Assembly (NCBI GenBank): GCA_014377495.1
Contig: JACMPN010000163.1
Location: 1 to 7,113, forward strand
DNA: 7,113 nt
Direction of reading: 5' to 3'
Source: Candidatus Sericytochromatia bacterium
GTDB lineage: Bacteria; Cyanobacteriota; Sericytochromatia; JACMPN01
The position numbers and the translations under genes were made by a program. This document shows, one piece after another, positions 1 to 5,214 of this stretch (positions are counted from its first letter, which is position 1; every line of letters begins with the position of its first letter). Under the pieces are notes generated by a model that was not told where the DNA came from, searched no databases, and saw only the letters and a list, made by a program, of their open reading frames with translations.

Positions 1-1
1 C

Positions 2-1169
2 ATGATCGCCCTCGGCCTCGTCGGTCTGGCGGACGCGGGCCGCCCCGACCTACATCATCGGCGGGGGCGACGGCGCCAAGATCGCCGCCGAGCTGCCGTT
101 GGGTCTCGCCCCCGGCTCGGCCTACGATCACAGCTCCGCCCAACAGGGTGGTCCCGGCGACATCATCATGGTGGGCGTCCCCACGCTTGGTCCCCGCTAC
201 AACCGGTTGCAGACGGCCATCGACACCGGCCACCTCGGCATCCTGGACGGCCGCCTGGAGTCGATCAGCGAGATCCCCGGGTCCCGCCGCCTGCTGCTGA
301 CGATCAAACCGAAAGACGGCGGCGAGGCCATCCAGGTCGAGGCAGGACGTGTCGTCCTCTCCACCGGGGCCCGCTCGGCCATGGGTGACGTGCTCAAGGA
401 CATCCTGCCCGCCGACTTCAACGCCGCGACGACCACCCTGAAGGACGCCGAGTCCCCCCACGTCGAGACGATCTTTGCCCATGACGATGCGCACGGGGCC
501 CCGATCGAGGTGGCCGATCAGCTGAAAGCCGGCGAGACCTCGCAGGACATCTTCTTCGCCGGTGCGGCGGGGCGGATCAAGACCCGTGGCAAGGGGTATC
601 CGTTCCTCAAGGACTTCGGGAACCGCAACCTGATCCTCGCCAACAAGATCGTGGCGGGTGATGCCCCGGTGATCGGCCTGAAACCGCAACGGCGCCAGAT
701 CGCCGTCACGCCGGCCATGGCCCTGAAGAGTCCCAGCACCTCCGTGCGCGGCCGTATCCTGCAGGGTCTGGGCAAGGCCTTTGGCGAACAGATCAGCGTC
801 ACCCCCAGATCCATGGCGGAAGGGACGATCGGCATGGCGTCAATCAAGTCGGCATCGATGCCTGCCAACAACACGCCGCTGACGATCAAGGTGGGGCTGT
901 CCGAGATCCTCCACAAGCGCTTCACATTCCCGGGCCTGACCCGGTTGGATCTGACGCTGACACGCAATGAGGGCGGCTCGCTCGTCCTGCGGTCGCCGCA
1001 GCTCGACCAGGCCAGCCTGCATGCCCTGGCGGCGGCCATCCAGAGCGATCAGGCACTGAGCCAGCACCTGGGGGGCTTTGCCTCGATGGGTCGGCGTCAG
1101 GTCGAGATCAAGGTCGACATCGGCACGGATGCCGTGATCAAACCCGGCACGATGGGCCTGATGTACTAA
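2..1169 (+). CDS. FAD/NAD(P)-type dinucleotide-binding oxidoreductase-like protein, 5' partial, probable frameshift
   Basis: The visible part looks like the second half of a pyridine nucleotide-disulfide-type flavoprotein, with a C-terminal region of about 160 residues that I do not recognise. A strand plus glycine loop reading TYIIGGGDGAK lies at 48-80, as in a Rossmann nucleotide-binding fold. RVVLSTGA (348-371) and DIFFAGAAG (546-572) resemble the conserved strands that lead back to the flavin (the 'fVATG' and 'ifaaGD' type motifs). The region after about 680 has no motif I can name. The main frame (codons starting at 6, 9, 12 and so on) has a TGA at 3-5 and no good start before a TTG at 99. 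The frame starting at 2 reads MIALGLVGLADAGRP and would join smoothly to TYIIGGG if one base near 43-47 were removed. The gene therefore probably begins upstream of the window and is frameshifted, either truly or by sequencing error. It ends in TAA at 1167-1169. Substrate and pathway are unknown. The oxidoreductase call is moderate; a start at TTG 99 or ATG 168 would delete the glycine loop and is unlikely. Confidence 0.6.
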
Positions 1170-1170
1170 G
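1166..1170. repeat. Putative target-site duplication CTAAG, left copy (partner at 1327-1331)
   Basis: CTAAG abuts the outer edge of the left terminal repeat, and an identical CTAAG abuts the outer edge of the right one. The left copy contains the TAA stop codon of the upstream gene (1167-1169), so the proposed insertion kept that gene's C-terminus unchanged. A 5-bp match alone could be chance, but its exact placement at both edges makes duplication on insertion the better reading. Confidence 0.65.
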
Positions 1171-1189
1171 AGACTATCTCAATCAACGA
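1171..1189 (+). repeat. Left terminal inverted repeat of the MITE-like element
   Basis: This 19-bp arm is perfectly complementary to 1308-1326. Because the flanking CTAAG begins with CT and ends with AG, the pairing extends by chance to 21 bp (1169-1189 with 1308-1328). The tip also contains a small internal palindrome, GAGA-CTA-TCTC, at 1170-1180. Confidence 0.85.
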
Positions 1190-1307
1190 GACCGAGCCTG
1201 GCGCCGTAGGGCAATGCCAGGCAAGGCACAGTGACGAAGCGGACGGGGTAGTCCGGTGAGAAACTGTAACGCAGTCCTGGCGCAGCCGTGCGGTGCCAGG
1301 CGACCGA

Positions 1308-1326
1308 TCGTTGATTGAGATAGTCT
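1308..1326 (-). repeat. Right terminal inverted repeat of the MITE-like element
   Basis: This is the exact reverse complement of 1171-1189. It is followed immediately by CTAAG at 1327-1331, matching the five bases that precede the left arm. Confidence 0.85.
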
Positions 1327-1379
1327 CTAAGGAACTCCAGGCAGCGCCCCACCCACAGTGTGGTCCCGGCGGCAACGGC

Positions 1380-3470
1380 TCACGCCACGGCCAACTCGTC
1401 CACGTCGTCCACGATGGGATGGGCGAGGGGAATCGTGAACCAGAACGTACTGCCTCGGCCAAGCTCACTTTGCACGCCGATGGCGCCGCCATGGGCCGAG
1501 ACAATTTCCCTGCAAATGGCCAATCCCAGTCCGGTCCCGCCCGCCGAACGCGTCAGACTGCCGTCAGCTTGGTGGAAGGGTTGAAACAGACCTGTCAGTT
1601 GGTGGGAAGCGATACCGATGCCCGAATCGCTGACCTCGCACCGCAGCCAATGCCTGTCACTGCTCACTTGCACCCGAATCGTGGCGTTGGGCGGGCTGAA
1701 CTTCAAGGCATTCGTGATCAGGTTGGTCAGTACCTGACCGACACGCCGTCGATCAGCCATGACTTCCGGCACAGGACCAGGCGCTTCCACGATCAGGTGT
1801 TGCGCCTTCCTTTCGGTCAGGACCCCCAGGCTGGTCATCACTTCCTGCAACAGATCCGGGAACGGGAAGACTTGCGCACTGACCGAAAATCGGCCGGCGA
1901 CAATTTTCCCCATGTCCAGGAGATCGTTGACCAGTCCAAGCAGGGCATGGGCGCTGCCCACGATTTTGGTTATCGCCTGCTGCTGCTTTGCAGCCAGGGG
2001 ACCGAGCAGTCCCTCAGTCAGGACGTTGCCGTAGCCGAGGATGATCGTCAGGGGGGTCCGCAGCTCGTGGGACAGGACACTCACGAACTGGTTCTTCATC
2101 ATGTCGGCTTGGCGCAGGGCCTCCAACTGCTGACTCTGGACCTCGAGTTGTTTGGTCTGCGTGATGTCGATGCAGACGCCGACCAACCCGATGACGGCGC
2201 CCTGATCGTTCCGGAGGGGATTCTTGGTGGACAGATAGATGCGGCGCTCGCCCCGGGTCTCCGTGACTTCTTCGACGGTCTGGCCCTTTCCGCTGTCCAT
2301 GATCTTGCTGTCATTGGCCATCAGGGTCCGGGCTATCTCGGCCGGGAACAGTGCCGCATCGTCCTTACCCAGGATCTCTGAAACCGGTCGACCGAGGTAT
2401 TGCGCTCCGGCTGCATTAATCAAGAGGTAGCACCCTTGACGGTCTTTCAACAGGATCACGTCAGAGATCCCTTCGGTAACCGTCGAGAGGAGTTCCCGGC
2501 TCGCGCGCAGGGCAGCGGTCTTTTGAGCCTCGGTCTGGATGGCGGCGGCGAGGGTCAACGTCGGTAGCACGGCCGCAATCAGGAATCCGTCCAGGATGAG
2601 GAGTGTCTCGTTTAGCGAGCCGTCTCCCACAAAAGGGCCATACCCTGCAGCGGTGCCCCGGATGGCAAACAGCGACACGACGAAAGGCGTCAGGGTCGCC
2701 CCACAGAGGCCGTGCCGCAAGGCGGCGATGACGAAAAAAGGCGTCAGCACATAGGAAATCGGATAGTGGGCCCGGGCTACAGGGCTCCAACTGCCAAAGA
2801 GGACACTGGTCGTCGCCACCAGGGCCAACAAGAACACCAGGCATTTCATCATCTGCTGCGGCGTGACCTGCAGGCACCGCCACTGCCAATGGGCCAATGC
2901 CAGGACCAACGGCGTGATGAGATGCACGCCGGCTGCGTCCCCGAGCCACCAGGTGAGCCAGGTGGCGCCAAACAATGACCAGGGGATGAAATGTCCCAAG
3001 GCCAGAACCGTGGTGCTCAGGGTTGCGTTGACCAGGCAACTGACCAGGCCACCCAGCACCAGGAGTCTCAGCACGGCCGAGACGCCGGTCAGGGTCGGCG
3101 GCATGCCCAGGGCCGGACGCAGCCATGTCGCGCCGAGCCAGGCCTGCAGGGTGGCTCCGGACGCTGAGGCGAGGCCGATGATCGGGACTGGCAGGATGGG
3201 CACCACGCCGGGGACCGGACTCATAGACCAGAAACTGACCAGGAAAGAGCCCAGCCAGATCCCTGGCCAGATGCGGGGCCCCCACAGGAGGAAAGCAGCC
3301 AAGGCAATGCCCGCGGACGGCCAAATGGCGGCAACACCGCTGGGAATGACACCCACCAGGTGACCGAGTGCAGCGCTTCCGGCATACAGTGCGGCGACCA
3401 GCAGGATCAAACCCAACCACGTGGCGATCCGTTGCCGACCGGCGAACGACGGCTTGGTCAGGTCAAACAC
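1380..3470 (-). CDS. MASE1-PAS sensor histidine kinase (orphan)
   Basis: This is a complete 696-aa membrane sensor kinase. It should autophosphorylate on a histidine and pass the phosphate to a response regulator not present in this window. Residues about 15-310 are hydrophobic with several membrane segments and MASE1-type landmarks: an IWPSAGIALAAFLLWGPR stretch (49-66) and a WWLGDAAGVHLITPL stretch (174-188). A PAS domain follows at about 323-437, ending in the usual VGVCIDIT. The HisKA box is SHELRTPL with phospho-acceptor His468. The ATPase domain has the N box (Asn587 in LITNALKF), the G1 box DSGIGI (615-620), the F-box-like LFQPFHQ (628-634) and the G2 box GGTGLGL (644-650). There is no receiver domain, so this is not a hybrid kinase. 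The start is GTG at 3470-3468, chosen because AAGGAG sits 8 nt upstream. The gene lies downstream of fliI on the same strand, 213 bp away. Early codons end in A/T somewhat more often than in fliI or the PBP gene by a small hand count. The signal sensed is unknown. Confidence 0.93.
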   Translation of the reverse strand: MFDLTKPSFAGRQRIATWLGLILLVAALYAGSAALGHLVGVIPSGVAAIWPSAGIALAAFLLWGPRIWPGIWLGSFLVSFWSMSPVPGVVPILPVPIIGLASASGATLQAWLGATWLRPALGMPPTLTGVSAVLRLLVLGGLVSCLVNATLSTTVLALGHFIPWSLFGATWLTWWLGDAAGVHLITPLVLALAHWQWRCLQVTPQQMMKCLVFLLALVATTSVLFGSWSPVARAHYPISYVLTPFFVIAALRHGLCGATLTPFVVSLFAIRGTAAGYGPFVGDGSLNETLLILDGFLIAAVLPTLTLAAAIQTEAQKTAALRASRELLSTVTEGISDVILLKDRQGCYLLINAAGAQYLGRPVSEILGKDDAALFPAEIARTLMANDSKIMDSGKGQTVEEVTETRGERRIYLSTKNPLRNDQGAVIGLVGVCIDITQTKQLEVQSQQLEALRQADMMKNQFVSVLSHELRTPLTIILGYGNVLTEGLLGPLAAKQQQAITKIVGSAHALLGLVNDLLDMGKIVAGRFSVSAQVFPFPDLLQEVMTSLGVLTERKAQHLIVEAPGPVPEVMADRRRVGQVLTNLITNALKFSPPNATIRVQVSSDRHWLRCEVSDSGIGIASHQLTGLFQPFHQADGSLTRSAGGTGLGLAICREIVSAHGGAIGVQSELGRGSTFWFTIPLAHPIVDDVDELAVA

Positions 3471-3683
3471 GCGGGAGACTCCTTCATTCTCCTCGCAGGA
3501 TCATGGAATTGTCCCGATCATGCCTGGCCCGGAATCCGCACCAACCCCTGGGGATTGCCCCATCAGCCATGTCTCATGCGCGCCAGTTGCCGCCGCCTCC
3601 CCCTGGATCACACCGGATATCACAGCCCACCGGCCGTCAGGAGCTGAGCATCGGGCGAACCAAGTCCCGATAAGGGTCACACG
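3471..3683. other. fliI-to-kinase intergenic region, no gene seen
   Basis: I see no plausible protein or structured RNA in this 213-bp spacer. On the minus strand TTGGTG (3544-3539) and CATGAT (3522-3517), 16 bp apart, could be a weak sigma-70-type promoter for the kinase, but each box matches the consensus poorly. GATCATG occurs twice on the plus strand, at 3499-3505 and 3516-3522, 17 bp apart start to start. Near the fliI stop a 5-bp stem TCGGG/CCCGA (3651-3670) is too weak to call a terminator. Confidence 0.4.
3479..3484 (-). promoter_or_regulatory. Ribosome binding site of the histidine kinase gene
   Basis: On the minus strand this reads AAGGAG, 8 nt before the GTG at 3470. It is the strongest Shine-Dalgarno sequence in the window and fixes the non-ATG start. 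It also shows that the kinase is well equipped for its own translation initiation rather than depending on coupling to fliI. Confidence 0.75.
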
Positions 3684-5000
3684 CTAGTATTGACCAAACA
3701 AACCGATCAACTGCTCCAGCATCTCAGGGTAGGCCATCGGCTCATCAACGCCCTGCTTGAGGAATTCGTCGATCTTGTCGTGCATGTAGATGGCAAAGTC
3801 GATCTGCTGGTTGTTCCCCTGCACGTACGCCCCGATGTTGATCAGGTCCTCGGCTTTGCGGTAGGTGGCGATCAGCTCCCGCATCATGCCGGCGGCCTCT
3901 TTTTGCTGGGAGGTGGCGATCTCGCTCATCAGCCGGCTGAGGCTGGCCAGCACGTCGATGGCCGGGTAATGGTTCTGATGGGCCAGGTCGCGGGACAGCA
4001 CGATATGGCCGTCCAGGATGCCCCGCACGGCGTCGGCGATCGGCTCTTCCATGTCGGAGCCCTCGACGAGCACCGTGTACAGGGCGGTGATCGTGCCGAT
4101 GTCCGACGTACCCGCCCGCTCCATCAGGCGGGGCAGCAGGGCAAAGACGCTCGGCGTATACCCTTTGGTGGCGGGGGGCTCGCCGACGGCCAGGCCCACT
4201 TCGCGCTGGGCCATGGCAAAACGGGTGACGGAATCCATCATCAGCAGGACGTTTTTGCCCTGATCCCGAAAGTACTCGGCGACGGCCGTGGCGGCAAAGG
4301 CCCCCTTGATGCGCAGCAGTGCCGGCATGTCGGACGTGCAGGCGACGACGACGGACTTGGCCAGCCCTTCCGGGCCGAGATCCCGCTCGACGAAATCACG
4401 CACCTCCCGGCCACGCTCGCCGACGAGCCCGATGACGTTGACATCCGCTTCCGAGTTGCGGGCGATCATGCCCATCAGGGTCGACTTGCCGACGCCGGAC
4501 CCGGCAAAAATGCCGATCCGCTGGCCTTGGCCCACGGTCAGCAAGCCGTCGATCGCCCGGACCCCGAAACAGAGGCGCTCGGTGATCCGCCGGCGGGTGA
4601 GGGGATTGGGCGGGTTGTTGTCCAGCGGATAGCGCTTGCGGGTGCGGAGCGGGCCCAAATTATCGATCGGCTGGCCGAGACCGTCCACGATGCGGCCCAG
4701 CAGCTCGTCACCGACGGGCATCGTCTGGGGCTCGCCCGTGGCCACGACCTGGGAACCGGGCCGGATGCCGGAGATGTCGCCCAGGCACATCAGGAGGATC
4801 TTGTCCTCTTTGAAGCCGACCGTCTCGGCGGCGATGCCCGGGGAGTTGGGGGTGGGGTAGATCGTGCAGTACTCGCCGACGTGACAGCTCGGCCCCTCGG
4901 ACTCGATGACCGCTCCGATGACCTGGCTGACCCGGCCCGCATTGCGAAAGGGGTCCAGCCCCGCCAGAGCGGCATGGTATTGGGAAAAATCGATCGTCAT
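3684..5000 (-). CDS. fliI: Flagellar protein export ATPase FliI
   Basis: FliI is the hexameric cytoplasmic ATPase of the flagellar type III export gate. It works with FliH and FliJ to deliver rod, hook and filament subunits and is related to the F1-ATPase catalytic subunit. The 438-aa product has an N-terminal beta-barrel region (about 20-95) and a central nucleotide-binding core: Walker A GSGVGKST (167-174, Lys172), the GERGREV segment with the expected catalytic Glu195, and the Walker B strand VLLMMDSVTR ending at Asp256. The NPPNPLTRRRI segment (129-139), GYTPSVFALLPRLMERAG (280-297) and DEPMAYPEM-type C-terminal helices are characteristic of FliI rather than F1 or Rho. The frame is open to an ATG at 5093 and has another ATG at 5027. 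I prefer ATG 5000 because it gives the usual family length of about 440 aa and has GGGGA 9 nt upstream. The extra 31 residues of the longer form have no counterpart that I know. No fliH, fliJ or other flagellar gene adjoins it. It is divergent from the PBP gene. A non-flagellar SctN paralogue is possible but less likely. Confidence 0.93.
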   Translation of the reverse strand: MTIDFSQYHAALAGLDPFRNAGRVSQVIGAVIESEGPSCHVGEYCTIYPTPNSPGIAAETVGFKEDKILLMCLGDISGIRPGSQVVATGEPQTMPVGDELLGRIVDGLGQPIDNLGPLRTRKRYPLDNNPPNPLTRRRITERLCFGVRAIDGLLTVGQGQRIGIFAGSGVGKSTLMGMIARNSEADVNVIGLVGERGREVRDFVERDLGPEGLAKSVVVACTSDMPALLRIKGAFAATAVAEYFRDQGKNVLLMMDSVTRFAMAQREVGLAVGEPPATKGYTPSVFALLPRLMERAGTSDIGTITALYTVLVEGSDMEEPIADAVRGILDGHIVLSRDLAHQNHYPAIDVLASLSRLMSEIATSQQKEAAGMMRELIATYRKAEDLINIGAYVQGNNQQIDFAIYMHDKIDEFLKQGVDEPMAYPEMLEQLIGLFGQY

Positions 5001-5009
5001 CCAGTCAGG

Positions 5010-5014
5010 TCCCC
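5010..5014 (-). promoter_or_regulatory. Probable ribosome binding site of fliI, supports the start at 5000
   Basis: On the minus strand this reads GGGGA, 9 nt before ATG 5000. The competing ATGs at 5027 and 5093 have no comparably placed purine-rich site, except a weak TTAGGG-like stretch before 5027. Confidence 0.45.
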
Positions 5015-5202
5015 GCCACTTGGCCATGGCAAACAGCAATCGCCCTAACGGCGCCGCAAGGCTCGTCCACTGCGGTATACAGCTTAGCGGCAAACGGCAT
5101 GCCGGAGACAGGGATGTCCGGCCATGGACAGGCCAGACCGCCTCCCGGCGCCGCCGCTACGGCCATACAGCCCCCGCCATGGTGTACGATGCGGTGCGCA
5201 AC

Positions 5203-5207
5203 GGAGA
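5203..5207 (+). promoter_or_regulatory. Ribosome binding site of the class A PBP gene
   Basis: GGAGA lies 7 nt before the ATG at 5215 and supports that start. The first codons after it encode a basic N-terminus leading into a membrane anchor, as expected for this family. Confidence 0.6.
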
Positions 5208-5214
5208 ATAAACG

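Larger units (their letters stand above)
1171..1326. mobile_element. MITE-like non-autonomous foldback element with 19-bp terminal inverted repeats
   Basis: The ends are perfect inverted repeats of 19 bp: AGACTATCTCAATCAACGA at 1171-1189 and its reverse complement at 1308-1326. They are flanked by the direct repeat CTAAG at 1166-1170 and 1327-1331, which looks like a 5-bp target-site duplication. The interior carries no plausible protein. It is itself an imperfect palindrome: GCCTGGC/GCCAGGC form a hairpin at 1196-1222, a similar inverted hairpin (CCTGGC/GCCAGG) lies at 1276-1300, and a central stem CGGAC/GTCCG with loop GGGGTA sits at 1240-1255. Removing the element plus one CTAAG restores a simple junction between two convergent genes. 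The element's length, lack of coding capacity, terminal repeats and duplication fit a MITE mobilised by a transposase elsewhere in the genome; the transposase family is not identifiable from this window. A structured bidirectional terminator is the main alternative, but no U-tract follows the stems and the flanking direct repeat would be unexplained. Confidence 0.75.
5001..5214. promoter_or_regulatory. Divergent fliI / PBP upstream region with an imperfect hairpin
   Basis: Both flanking genes must be transcribed outward from this stretch of about 214 bp. An inverted repeat CATGCCGGA (5098-5106) and TCCGGCCATG (5117-5126) pairs over 9 bp with one bulged base and a 10-nt loop, placed near the middle. 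It could be an operator or simply part of a leader. No convincing sigma-70 or flagellar sigma-28 promoter was found. TACGAT at 5185-5190 resembles a -10 box for the PBP gene, but no -35 accompanies it. Confidence 0.35.

Noticed and set aside
1169..1328. Palindrome read as an ordinary Rho-independent terminator
   Set aside because: No T-run follows the stems on either strand, the structure is far longer than a terminator needs, and the flanking CTAAG repeats fit insertion better. It may still reduce read-through between the convergent genes.
1293..2381. A 362-aa open frame on the + strand, antisense to the histidine kinase
   Set aside because: The opposite strand encodes an intact kinase catalytic core here, and the antisense product has no fold-like pattern. 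Its beginning also lies inside the MITE-like element.
3458..3487. A 9-codon leader frame (ATG at 3487 on the - strand) overlapping the kinase start
   Set aside because: Its purine-rich GAGGAG is only 1 nt from the ATG, too close to work, and it overlaps the kinase's own ribosome binding site.
3690..5048. A 452-aa open frame on the + strand, antisense to fliI
   Set aside because: It lies almost wholly over fliI, is rich in His, Gly, Asp and Arg, has no recognisable domain, and is the usual by-product of GC-rich codon ends on the other strand.
5001..5093. A longer FliI with 31 extra N-terminal residues (starts at ATG 5093 or 5027)
   Set aside because: The extra residues resemble no FliI N-terminus I know, and ATG 5000 gives the usual length and has a better placed GGGGA site.
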